From NCBI GenBank assembly GCA_949358305.1, contig OX442320.1, positions 6,836,259 through 6,900,258 on the forward strand: 64,000 nt of DNA, in the 5' to 3' direction. The notes under the pieces are model-generated. The model saw nothing but the letters and a program-made list of their open reading frames with translations. It ran no database searches and was not told the origin of the DNA. Below, piece after piece: positions 12,901 to 26,400 of the stretch. The stretch's first letter is position 1; every line of letters begins with the position of its first letter. The DNA is from Strigamia acuminata (taxonomy: Eukaryota; Arthropoda; Chilopoda; Geophilomorpha; Linotaeniidae). Both the position numbers and the translations under genes were made by a program.

Positions 12901-15900
12901 TTTCCCACGTGTCGATTTAGTGCGTTTTATTCCATTAAGGGGTCCGGGCGGGTGATTTGTCGTGTTGTCGGCTTCGTTAATCGATTTATCGGATCGGGGG
13001 CGGCGAGTTTTTTGCTTTTTGCGCCGATTGCGTCGAGGATTTTTCATTTTTGTTTGGTTTGATGGCAGCTGCGCGACCGCAGATTTGAATGGCGCGTCTG
13101 TTGGTTCGCTCGGCTCACTGGGATCCCAGTAGAGGTCATGTTACAAGTTGAGTCGGTGTCTGCCAGGAAGCCCCTCTCGCGTCTCCTCGTGCGCGTCCCT
13201 TTCTGCCGAATCCTCCTCCTCCTCCCTCCTCCGGCCTTGCGTCCTCCTCCTTGTGCCGCGTGACGAGAGACATCTGGCTTATACGCGGGAGGGAAATCGC
13301 TCCCAATCTCCGTTGCCATGGCGACCGAGGGCTGCGAAGAGGGAAAAAAGAAGAAGCAGCAATGAAACAAATTAAATTTGGCCGACAAAGGAAACGTTCT
13401 TATGGGGTGGACTGGTGTTGATGGCGACGCCGAGGCAAACGCCAGCTGCCTTGTTTTCTTCTTGTTGCTGTTTTTTTTGTTTTTTTATTTTTTTTTATTT
13501 TTTTTTTTTATATATAAATATTCTGATTGGATAAATGCACGAGTTGAGGTTTGTTTCGCCGTCCACCACACGGATCGATATATTCATCAGACGCGTTATT
13601 ATCTATGCAGTGACAATTTTTTTTTCTCTGCTTCGATTTTTTTTATTTTTTTTTTTATTATTTTCTCGCCAGTCTTTTTTTCTAATCTTAACACGACACG
13701 TGGTTTTATGTTCACCTTATATTCCGATTTATTGATTCTTGAGATTTTATTTTTTTTGTCAGTTAAAATGTAGAAGAAATGGCGAATTGGGGGATTTAAA
13801 TGGATTTTTGTGTTTGTATTTTCGTGTTTGTTCGGGGAGCGCAATTTGCATAACTTGTTTTGCTTATAATGTCTGAATTTTTATAGAAAATAAGGTAATC
13901 AGTGGTAATAAATATTGGAGGAGCGTGTTTACGCACGCAAACTTCGATCATTTTACAGTCAGCACGTGAAAAAGTCGATTATTCGAAGCGAAAAAAGCGT
14001 TAAATATGGATTGATATGCGCGGAAATTGCGCGTTTCTCGCCGTTTGTTTGTGTTGTTTAAAGATGGAATCGTGGACGGTGTCGCGAGTTCGAAAACATT
14101 AGCGGGAATACGGAGCCGGCTACACCCTCGGCGCGGGAATGGAGCCCTCCTTTTCCCTGTTGAGCACAGCCAGCTTCCCTCCTTCCTCTTTCTCTGTTCG
14201 TTCCCTCTCTCTCTCTCGATCGGGTTTCGTTGGTTGTGCTGCAGCTGGTGTGCTGCGTTCTCGGCAGGTGCAGCAACCAGTGCAAGCCTGCTGTCGACAC
14301 CGAATGGGGGGGAGACGGGGAGAGGAGCGAGAGAGAGAGAGAGAGCTCCGGGATGAAACCTGTTTGCGATGCGAGTCCGTTGATCTGGTGCGGGATAAAA
14401 ATATCCCGACATCGTCATCATCATCTTTTTGAAGATTTGCCACCAAATATGGAAATGGCGTTTGTCACGTTTATAAAAAGACAAAAACGAAGCGCCGAAA
14501 CGATCAATTAACGGTCAGTTTTGGTCGTTTTGTGTTTTTTTTTTTTTGGTAGAAAAGTGTTTGTTTGCTCGGTACTTTGGTCGCAAGTGGAATTATTTTG
14601 CACGTGTTTGTTGTCTTAATGATGGAATTTAATTAGGAAGGTTTGTGCGCGTGCGCGGTGCAGTGCTGGCCGCACCCAATCCTTCCGTCCCATTAAGCTG
14701 TCTAATGCATTGATGTTTTGCATTTATTTTGTTTGAGATTCTTTTTTTCTTTCCTCCCTTTCCTTTTCCTCTCTTTTCTCTTTTTCTCCCTCGCACGCGC
14801 AAATGCAATAAGGGACGAAGCAGCCATGCGCAATTCTAATCTCTCACTTGGGCAACATAAAACGGAATTTGAGTTCCTTCTTCAATCAAATATTGCGCGG
14901 CGAACAGCAGCCATTTGGAGAAACTTTTTTTTTTTTTTTTTTTTCTCGGATTCTTCGTCGCCTTCGTTTGTGTGTATTTTTTTTTTTGGTGGTGGGGGGA
15001 GAGGTGGGAAGAGCAGGTAGATGTCGTTTTGTTAATGTAGATGATGACGTCACAATCGGGTTGTTTTGGCGCGTGGCTGATGTCGTCCGTGGAGAAACAT
15101 TAGGCAGGTTGGTGAGCATTTTAATCTGCATTTGCGTCTTGGTGCTGAGGTTAATCAAAGCCCGCATTAATGTGTTTTTAAAACGGAGGAATTTCCTAAT
15201 TGTATTCGCCCGTGTCACTCATCCGCCGCCGCGCGCCGCCACCCGGTCATCGACGAACGATTGGACGCGCGCTTGCCTTCGAGCAGATGGCTTCAATTCT
15301 TTCCCTCCCACCACACACATCCCCCCACACTATCTCTACTTCTCTCTCTCTCTCTCCTGTGGTTGGAGTAGCCAATTCGACGAACGGCTGCTCGCGTGCC
15401 AACAACTAAATAAAAGAAGGAAAAAATTTCAGAGGGAAAAAGAAAAACTCATCAACTAAATGAGTGCGAATCACCTGCCTCATACACGATGGATCAAATT
15501 GGATTCGATTGTCGATTGACCATCAACACCCCACACCCTCTGCTGGCGTATTTTATTCCCAAATGTGCCACGAATTGAATGCTGTCAACTCCGCCCTGTT
15601 TGTTTGGGTTTTTTTTTTGTTTTTTTGTTGGTTCGAGGGTTTTTTTTATTTTTTATTTATTTTTTTGTTGGTTTGGTTGTTGTTATTATTTTTTTAAAAT
15701 TTGTTTGTATCAAAATTAATCAAAATTGTTTTTGGTGGTGGCCCCGTGGCACGAGAAACTCATGAGGCGGAAGTGAATGGGGGCGGGAGCCGAATAATGA
15801 AACAGTGGAATTTGCATATTCCCGGGCGCCACCCACCGGCGGATTCATAATATCCCGATTCCCGAGTTGTCAAAGTTTTTTTTTTTTTTTGTTTGTTGAG

Positions 15901-18900
15901 GGGGGTTTTTTTTTCAAGCCTTTTTCCCGCCCTTTGCCCTCAACCTTTTATAGTTTTTTCGTTTTTTGTTTGTTTGGTTTGGTATTGATAAACACGGAGG
16001 ATGAAATGTTAGTTTTTTTTCGTTTTTAAAGCGTATTGATGTTTGATTGGGTGAAATTTTAATTTGTTGACTAAAAGTTTTTATTTATTTTGTTGTTTTT
16101 TATTATTTTTTTTTATTTCGTTGGTGAATTCGTTTGGAAAATTAATTTTTATTTTTATTTTTAAAATTTTTGTATTGATTTAATCTTTTTTTTTCTTCTT
16201 CTTTGTGTATTTTTAATAGCTTGTTTTCTATTTATTTTATTTCGTTGCTAGGTTCGGCGAAATTTGCCACTAAACACTCGCGAATTTTCATATCGAATTT
16301 GTATTGATTTTTTGGCTTTTTTTTATTTTTTTTATTTTTTTTTTAAATAAATCGTTACAAATTTTGCATAAATTGAAATAAATTTTAAAATTTTATACAA
16401 ATTATTTTATATCGATTAAACAATCACTTTTATCGATTTTTATTTCACGATCGAAAATCAATTTTGTAAAGATTAAAAAAAAAAAAATTTAATTACAAAA
16501 TTTAATCGATTTTATCGATTTCTCTAAATTTAAACGCCGATTTTTCTTCCCTCCCCTTCAAACCCATTATATAATGAAGGATACAATACGTCATTTACCT
16601 ATTGTCACACCTGGCGCGGTTTCTTATCTTCTGCAATGGGTGTTGTATGTGGGTTTTTGTAAATCCAAAGTCGATAACCTGAGTGTGGATGAGTTTGCGC
16701 CTTCATTGTAAGAGACAAAAGGGTTTTATCGTGTCGAATTCGGAGCCACTCGTCCGATTACAAAAGATGCTCTCTCCTTGGTTGTTCTTGAACCCTCCTC
16801 CTCTTTTTCCATCCCTTAATTTTTTCTTTTTTCTTTTTTTTGTACTTGTCTTCTTTCCTCTTTTCCTTTTCTTAATCCGATGCAATTGGTGAGTTTGAGA
16901 ACGTTAATGTAATTAACGTCACACAAGTCTGCGTGCAAAGGTGAAGGGTATCGGTGCACGTACTTGTTTACTCAGCCTTATTTTATATGCAGGAAATTAA
17001 GGGGAAAAAAGAAAACAAATAGAAAATCAAGAAAGTTTGTTTAAATATTTTTTTTTTAAATTAATTAATTCATTTCTCTTGGGTGACCATGTTCGAAAGT
17101 CGAGAAATATAAATCAGTTAATCGATGACATCACTTTATTAAATGTCAACATCGAAAAAGGTTAGAAATGATGGAATCATTTGATAGGTTTAATCATCTC
17201 CATTGGTTTAACATGGGAGGAACGTTCTGTTCCATTTAATTATTAAAATTTAATATATTTAATTTTTTTTAAAAAAAAAAATTACTGTCGGGTTAATTGC
17301 ATTCCGACGCTGTAAAAATGACGTCATTCGTTACCTGTGGCGACAAGATGATGTTTTTACAAGATGACGGTGGCGGAAAAGACGATGACGATGTGTTTAG
17401 GTATCTTTTTTAACCCCGTTTCGTATTTTTTTTCTTTATTTTTTCGCTTTTTTCTTCGGTTTTGGAAGAAATTTTCTTCCTTTTTATTTTTTTTTCGCGT
17501 CTTGCGTTCGGAGTTTTTGGTTTCTCGCATTCCGTTATTAAATTTTCACTTGGAGTAAGAGGATTAGGACGCGAAGCTGAGGATCGGTGCCGCCCAAGTG
17601 GTTTACCTTGCATACATGTGGCGGAATTATGCAAATTGAGTGTAATTTCTAGGAGGACATAAATTATTGATCCGAATTATTATAGAAATAAAAAGGATTG
17701 GATGTGAGGGTGTGTGTGTGTGTGTTGTCGGCGTTTTGCGTCTCTCTTTGCGCTCACTCTTTTTCAGTCTAAGTAAAGATGTGTGCGCAATTTGTTTACA
17801 CGCATCGTTTTACCAATCACCTGGTGTCGTGGTGCTGGACACGCACTTTATAGATTGGAATAAGCCAACTGGGCTCCATTATCTCCCGAATATAATGAAA
17901 TTCTCGGAGGAGGAAGGCGGCTTAATTAGATACTTTGTTCTTTGGAATTCGACGTTTGCCAAGAGTCGCCGTTTATGATCCACCAGAGACGCAACCCTCT
18001 CCTCTCTCTCACTCTCTCTCTCATGCCTTTCTTTACATCTCCATCCCTTCCCTACACTCTTGCCTTTTCTTTACATTTAACAACAGATTGGAGGTAATTT
18101 TGTAAATGCATTTTTGTCATACCGAACGGGTTTAGGGGGAAAGATATTAAACAAATATCGCTGCGAGTTTGTTGTCGACATTGCTGTAAATTAGAAAATT
18201 TTTTCAACGTCTTGGAACGTCTCTTTTGGGATTTTTAGTCATTTTACGGGGGATTTTTACGAAGGAAGCGCGCCAGTTCGTCTTGATCGATTTTATCCTG
18301 ATCAAGGCCAAGGCCGCACATGTCGTCGCTCTCACTTTGAAGTCAGGTTGCGTGAAGGGGATTTTTACAGCGAGGGGTTTTTTCTTTTGGTGGTGGTGGT
18401 GGTGAGACTGAGAGGAAGGATCCTGGATGAAGTGGAGAGTGAGAGAGAGCATCCTCATCCAGTTACGTGGCTGTCTACTCGGCGTGTTGTCGTCGGGTGT
18501 GTTAATTGGCCCGCTTCCGTTTTTGAGTGCGCGTGGTGAGCAACACGGTTTGGGCCGGTCTTTGCGCGCACGAACGTGCCATAAATGAGAATTTATTTGG
18601 TTGCCAAACGGGACTGAAATTAATGGCTAAGACGAGTCAATAGAATCAAGTGTAATAACACGACTCGTAATGAATTGAATGCGACTCAGTCAGGCAATGT
18701 GTATTAAGTTTGTCTCTTGTCGTGTTTTATTTTATTTTCAAAGGGGTGGTGGGGCGAGGGGGACCCGATTTCATTTATTTTGCGTGATGGCTGTTTATTA
18801 TCGATTTTTCGATACTTTATCATTAGGTGGTGGTAGGTGGTATTAGCATTTAGTCCTCCTATTCATTTGGCTTATTATTATCATTGGTTTTTTTTTTTTT

Positions 18901-20372
18901 TATTTATTTTAATTTCTTTCTTTATTTATGTCGTGTTTTGTTTATTTTTTTTATTTTATTATTTTTTGTTGATGTTATTTGTTTTTATTATTTTGTTTGT
19001 CCTTTCATCCAATTTTAATTGGCCCTTCGGCCGATTGGCTTGTCCGTTTGTTTATTCGTTATAATTGCGTGTTGTCCATTTCCCACCACGTGCGTCTATT
19101 CCCGCCGTGCGCCATTCCAGCGTTGTTCTCTCCGAGCCCCGTCACCCTCCCCTCGATCAACCAGACGTTTTCTAATGTTTGGATTTCGTTGTGAAGGGGG
19201 TCTAATTTTGATTATTTATTAATATTTTTTTTTTCTCGAAAGGGGCCACGAACAATTCAATTTTTTTTTTGTCTCGTATTTTTTTGTGTGTGTGATTTTT
19301 ACGAGTGGACCAAGACGTGTAAAAGGGGGAGTCGGCGAATTAATTCGATTGATTATCGGGTTTGTCGACTGGGGCCTGGTTGGCGCCACGCGAGTGCGAC
19401 GCCCACGCGCAAATGAATCGATGAAACGCCACCCCAATTGATTGGGTTGTGTTGACCATGTTTTTGGATTGAAATCCTCCGAGCGAGCCCGGAAAATAGA
19501 TTTATTTGGAGCGGTAATTTTTTTGTGTGTGTGGATGGGTGTGTGTGAGGGGGGTGGGGAAATGTGGGTTTTAATTAATTAGTTAATTAATAAATTAATT
19601 AAAAACGCTCTGAGAAATTTTTGGTGATGATTTTTTTGTTGCTTGTCGTTTGTGACGATATTCATATATTTCTTCTTTTTAATATTTTTTTAATGTAGAG
19701 GAAATTGGACACGGCAGCCACAGAATTGGCCAACAGACAAGATGAAAGCGACTCATCAAGAAAGAAACTGGTGGAACTGAGCCGCGAATTCAAGAAGACG
19801 ACGCCCGAGGTGAGCGGTGCGGTGAGAAATTTTATTGGTGAAATGCCAAAGGGTGGAGTCCCCTATCCTCACGGTCCACTGCGCTCTCGCGTTGTTGTAC
19901 CCTCGCCGACGTGCAGTACCCCCCTTTCTCGACCACTCCACCCACAAACGCCAATCATGCTGTTGCTTAATGATTGGGTGGGGGTGACATTAGTCACGAG
20001 CGGTGCTTCAGGTGGGATGCAGCATCAATCACGCGTCCCTCTTTCTGAACCAATCGCGCAGACGAGACTACGAAGGATTGTCGGTGGGTGGGTGGATTGA
20101 ACGGGTGTGGGGAATTTTGTTTCGCTTTTCGTTGAATCGATGAATTTTTTTTTTTATTTATAATTTTTTTTTTTTTTTTGGTTTGTTATTAATTTTTTTT
20201 TATTATTATTTTTGGTTTAGGACACTCGTAAAGTCGTGGCCCCTCTACTGAAAAGTTTTCAACTCGAAATCGACAACTTGACGAAACGAAGTAAAGCAGC
20301 TGAAGCCGCCTTCCTAAACGTGTACAAAAGGATCATCGACCTGCCAGGTAAGAGAAGAATTTGGCAGATATA

Positions 20373-20407
<35 letters not shown>

Positions 20408-23400
20408 TTAAGGGGGAGTTGTTTAACGGATGCGGTTTTAACCTTTCGTGATATCTAGAAATTTTTAAAGTATGAGGTTTGGGGTACACGAAATGTTTTG
20501 TTTTCGGAGCTTGGTATTTGTTGTTGTTTTGTTTGTCAGATGGAGTTGGGAATATTCGTGTTTTTATATGTTTTTATATAAATGAATGATCGATTTTGGT
20601 GTTGAATGCGAGTCGGATCGAATTGTGAGGTTAAGTAATTAGAAAAATGGTAATATTAAAATTTTTTTTAAAAATCAATTTTATATCTATGGCGATTTGG
20701 AATATAAACATTAAAAAATATATTTACTATCCGCGTCGATTAGACTAAAGTGGCGTTTAGAGTTTTGTGAAATGGTTTCTCTTTGCATTAATTAGATAAT
20801 TATGCAGATGTAAATTGATTTTTTTTTTTTTTTAGATTTTTTAATTTATTAATTTATATGATTTTTATTTATTTTATTTTATTTTTTTTTTAAGAAAAAC
20901 GTAAAAATCGCAATTAAATAAATGTTATCAGGTCAAACGCGGTATTGTAAAGGTTAACGAAAATGGAACGCATAGTTGAGCGATAAGGTGACCACGTAGG
21001 TGGCACTAATAAAAAGTGGATTATTAAGGGAATACGAAGAAGCTTTAGTATTTTGAAAAATTCACATTTCGTAAATCGGGGACATTTGGTTTCCGGATGC
21101 GAAGCAAGTTCGCTGCCTCAAAACGAGGATGCACAACCTGATTTCCCCCTCGCGTTTGTCCAGCGTGGCTTTAACTCGCTACAAAAGGGTTAAAAAACGA
21201 AAAACAAGATCAAAAAAACGTTGTTTATAGCGAGAGACCATTTTATTTTGTTTTATTTTATTTTATTTATTTATTTAAGGTGTGTGATGTCAGAAAAGGG
21301 TCAATTGATGAATTCAATTGTCCTGTTTTAATGCTTTCATTTCCGGAGTGTGACCATTAGAAAGTTCCACTCGAACGATAATTTTTGCAACAACGGTTGG
21401 AGAAGGCAGTCAAGGACGCGGCGCAGTGGTTGTGCGCGCGGCGTCCGTGCGTTGCATGAGTGAGTCGGGGTGACGTCACGACTGGTTTTGGGTTTTGACG
21501 GAGGAGACGGGCAGATAATGGGCGACGGAGGGGTGAACGCTGGGGTAGAAGGGGACGAGAGAAACGGGGGTGTTGGGAGTTGAGTGCGAAAACGAGGGCG
21601 GACGACGACGTGACGGCGGCAACCCCAAGGCGGATTACGAGCAAGCCGATTAAGCCCGAGGGGGGGTGCTGGAAGAGGGGATGAAAGTGAGGTGGCGAGG
21701 GAGTGGCGGGGGGAGAAAGGAGACGCATTCCGATGACCACCCCGTCCTCCCCCTCGCGAGGAATCTGCGCTTGTGGGTGGCTACGAGTGCCGCCTAGAGT
21801 GCGTCACTAAACTGGTTTGTAGCTCGAGTTTGGGGGGTGAGCGAGAGAGAGAGAGGAGCGTCGTGACTATTAATTGATGGCCGTGCACTGGGATGAAAGG
21901 CCTGCGGGCGGAACAAAGAAAAAAGAAGGAACGAAATGGTTAAAACGAAAGAAAAATGGCGAAAAAAAGTGAGCAGAAACAAAGCAAAACAAAAGCCAAT
22001 AAAGAAAGCGGCTTAAAAGAACGGGTTTTGTCGGCCATTATCGATAATGCCCGAGAGCAGCAGCCGGAATTTCAGGTATTGATAGCTGGGCCGGAGGGCT
22101 AGAGTTGCCTCACTCACTCACCCCCACCCCGGTTTGCGCGCTCCTACTCTCTATATCCCCCCATTAGCAGAGCTGCTGCATTCCTGATGCCAAGTTTTGG
22201 ATTCCCCCAGTGAGGTCAAACTGAGGCTTCTTCCTGGAAACCTCGACCTCTCAACTCAGCCAGGTGAGGAGTTCAGGTGCGTTGTTGTTGTTTGGTTTGG
22301 TTTGGTTTGGTTTGGTTGGTCAGAAATTTATTGAAAAGTAAATTTTTTGTTTTTTTATATTTTATTTTATTTTTTATTATTTTTTTTTGATGAGTGGGAG
22401 TCGTGAGATGGGGATTTTGGAACAGGTGTGTGCGAGTATGAGCGAGGTGTGGGCGGGAGTCGTTCGCGGAGCGGGTCTTTAATTTGGCGCGCGGCGTGTC
22501 TTTTGCGCCTATTTTGTCGGCGGGTGGAGTCGGTGGTGGCGTTTTGGCTTTTAATTTGGTCGTCGGAGATTAGTCAAGCGTCGGTCTATTGTGCTTCGGA
22601 CGCGGACCCCCTGTTGGCCAACGAGGCGGCTTCCCCGCTGCTCTCTCGTTCCGACTCGGGTGACCTCTGATGCAGGGTTGGAGGTCAACTGCTCTTTTCC
22701 ATTTTGGGAGCTCCGGTTTGCAGCTCACCTGTGTTGCCACCTGAATTCTCAACTTTGGTAACGAACTGATGACCGACCAGCGACCACTACATTTACATGC
22801 AAAACTCCGCAATTCTTTCTAACGATCCGAAAGGCGAAATTTGAAATTTTGGCGTCAGGGGTTCGGATTTTTGAAGGAAGGGAAAAATGATAGGAGAAAG
22901 TTTAATTGTAATGGCGGAAGTGGATGTCGATGAGGAACATTAATGGGCGTCTCCCGAAATGGAATTTATGAAGGAGATGCGAGGGCAGCAGAAGCAGATT
23001 ACTCAGAGATGGAAAGAGGGGGAAAGAGTGGAATGAAACATAAATTATCCGCAGCGAGAAGGGTGAGGGAAGGGTTTATGGGCACATAGGGGGGAATGGA
23101 TTCGACTCTTCTTGGCTGCCATGCACCATCCGGAAATTCTGTTCACACTGTCATAAATTAAGAGCGCTCTGAGTGCGTCTGTGTGTGTGTGTATTCGTTC
23201 ATGTGTTTGGATTGTACTCGATATGAGGTGTGGGCCTCCGAGCGCCCCTTTTTCTCGAAGACGCAGCGTCCAACCGGGACTGGACAAGAAATACGGAATG
23301 GAATTGGGTGTTTTCGAATATACCATCCCTCATTTCCTGCAACTGCCATTATTAGAAACCCTTTGGTTCCCTGCGCTTTCCCCCTCTCTCTTTATCGAGG

Positions 23401-26400
23401 GGACACTGGCATTCGGTGGTGATTTACGTCTTGATTAATCCGTCGTTATGAGTCAGAGAAATCGGAGGAGGAGGAGTAAATGAGGCGGGCATCGATCCAT
23501 TCATCGCAGTCGGTTCGCAGCCCCAGTTTTTTGCCAATCCCGACAAGTGTGCATTTCGTGGAGCGGAACGACGAAGGCAGTTTTAAGTTTGATCGCGGTC
23601 GTGTCGTGTTGGGGTGGGTGGGGTGGGGGGGGGGGTTGTGGGGGTTGGGGATGAGGGCTGTTGGTGGTGGCCATGAAGGCGTCGGCACCCAGGTGTGACC
23701 CGCCTCTTGTTCCTTTTGGGTTGGTGCGCGCGCGCGCGTTCATTAGGTGGGTCGATGTGGACTCGTCTCGCGTCGTGGATTAAAAGGGAGGCTTCGCTGC
23801 AATCGACATGAATCTTTTATTTGGCCGATGCGAGGCGCTGCTGCGGGTGGGAGAGACGCGCGGGTTTAAGGGATGCGTTCACGTGTGACTGCAACGATGA
23901 CATGAAAAATTAACATATGCGTTGTCGTCAAACAGCGCACCATTACAAAACGAAACTGGCGCCGAATATGCATCGTGATTAGGTATGGAATGGGGGAGAA
24001 GATAGTCGGGGTGGGTGGTGGGGGGGCGCCCACAGACGATTCTTTTTTGGGCGGACGTAAATATTTGATGAACGCCAACGGGAGCTGGCATTAAATTAAT
24101 AGCGCCACACTGGCTCGGTAATGATCACTCTTCGTTCTTCTTTTTTCCCTTCTGCTTTCCATATATTCCTTTTGCTCATATTTAAACTACATTCCCTCAT
24201 CTCTCATTTGCTGTTTGTGAACGCTAAAAAAAAAATATTTTTATATATATATATTTTTTTTATAAAATGTTTTTGACGCGGAGGTGACAGATGCGTGTTG
24301 GGGAGGGGGAAAAAAAGTTTGCGCGACGACCACCCATGCGGTTGACGGGGTACGACACCTCGTGACAGGTGTGGCGATGCATTTCTGGAAGGTCAATTGT
24401 ATTGGTAATTTACGAGTAAATCCTTGGAATGCCATAAGGCGTCCTCCCCTTGTTTATCTTGGTCCGTTTTTTCCTCGCTCGCTCTCTCTCCCTCGGTCGT
24501 GCCATCCTGAGTTGTGCGGACAGGTCGCATCCATCAGACAATAATTGGGCGGACGGAGTGGTGAGTTGCAACGCCATCACCTGAATAAAAATCACCTGAT
24601 TACCGATTGGTTTCTCCAACCGGACACGCTCGTAATATTCCCGCTCCCCTCGTGTCGGGGAATTGTTGATGAAGTCGGGACACGGGTCTCTTAATAAGGA
24701 CTGGACGTTTATACCTGTTTTCAATTAGTCGCGGTAATTAATACAAACCGGAAGTCGTGTTTTTTTTTTTTTTAAATATAAATATATATATATATATATT
24801 TTTTTTAGTTTTAAATGTATTTTTGTTTGAGGATGGGAATAGATGAGGTCTAAAAATGAAGATAAAATTTGATTGGTTCGAACCGCGCCCTCTTCGTCTT
24901 CCCCTCCATGCAAGTGCAATATTCATGGGCCTGTGGGGGCGTGATATTTTATTGAAACGTCAGACGCTGCTCAACCCTCACCTGTGCGTACGTGTTTGAT
25001 TTGGACGTCGACACCAATCTGCTCGCATTGAAAATTACATGAATTTATGGAATTGAACAAGATGGGGAAGCGAGAGAGCGGGGGGGGGGGGGGGGGGAGA
25101 GACCCCGGCCACAAGTCGTCATCCATCCGTGGCGATATGGAGGGTGGGGGTTGGCAAAGGTGGCGGGAATGGGTGGGCAGGCGCGAGCGAAATGTAGAAA
25201 GAGACGTGGAGAATATAGGACGCGGAGTTGTGAACGCCTTGGCGTGGCCGCGAGGTGCGCATGCGTGGCCAAATTATAGGCTGGCGTAAGGCTTTTGTCT
25301 GCCACTGTAGAATATTATTAATGAGAAATCCAAGCCGTTCATTGCACCACGTGAAAAGGAAAGGGTGGTGGCTGGAGGCGCCCTCCGACGCCCACCGCTG
25401 CTGGACGGCGCTCGAATTATTGATGGGCTCCGTGGACGGGTCGCCTTGCACCGCTCGCCTACTTAACCAATGAGAATTATGCATAGTGAGAGGTGGCCAT
25501 TACTAGATGGAGACGCCGTTTGACACGCATCTCGGACGCGGCTCCAACGAGCTGTCCGAATGCGGTGTGACGATGGCAGGTGCTGGAATTTTTTTTTCTT
25601 TGGTCTTTTTTTTTTTTTTTTTTTTTTTTAGAGAGAGAGCGAGAGAGAGACCCTGGTTGAAATAATGACGGTAGGGGGCGAAGAGGGATGTGGGAAAAAA
25701 GAAAGAATGTTTTTTTTTTGTCGTTTTTTTTCTTGTCAGTTGTGTCCATCAATTGATGCGATGTCAATTTAGCGGAGGTTAATAGATGGGGGTTTGGAGA
25801 AACGTTGTCAAGTCGAAGGTAAAGTGGTTGTGCGTGTAATGGAATTACACAAGTCAATAATTACACGGCGATCAAAATATTGAAGTCAAAAGCAATATTG
25901 GAGGGGAAAGATAATTGTCACGCATGCAGAAAGTCGTATTAAAGTTTATGGTGAGACGAAGTGATCAGATGCGAATTTATATGTTTGTGCGTAGTTATAT
26001 TTGTATTTGGACACACGCACGTATACTTGTAGTGGAATTGTAGTGGAATTAACTGAATAATTACACATGATCGAAATGTTAGAGTTGATCTAACATGGCA
26101 AGATTAGGGGGGCCGCGAAGTGGACACGAGGAGAGGTCAAATCGGAGATTGGGAAATCAATTTGGGGGCTGGGAATCGGGGCGGGCAAGGGGTATGGGCT
26201 GGAAAGAGGTGGGCATACGGAAATTGTCGCGCCATAGCGTCGTTGTGTGGCAGTTCATTAGGTAAATTGCCAGGCCGGGGTCAGCAGTGCATTCAGCCCG
26301 AGCTCGTAAATCTGAAGCGGAGCTGCGTCGCTCGCTTTTTGCGCTTCGTGTTTACAGGATGTCCACACCATTAGGACAGTAGGCGCTGATTAGACAGACG

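Larger units (their letters stand above)
9968..19698 (+). other. Cux/CASP intron 1 (9.7 kb)
   Basis: No coding exon could be supported here. The intron holds T-runs (for example 10730-10754), (TC)n at about 11060-11103, hexamer and pentamer repeats at 12799-12838 and several ATCGAT sites, densest at 16411-16519. An exon-like open stretch at 11808-11974 ends in CAG before GTATCA but does not fit the phase of exon 2. The large size is typical of developmental regulators and probably reflects enhancer content. Confidence 0.55.

Noticed and set aside
24875-24884. GGTTCGAACC resembling a tRNA B-box
   Set aside because: The flanking bases do not form a T-arm stem and no A-box or acceptor stem can be placed upstream.
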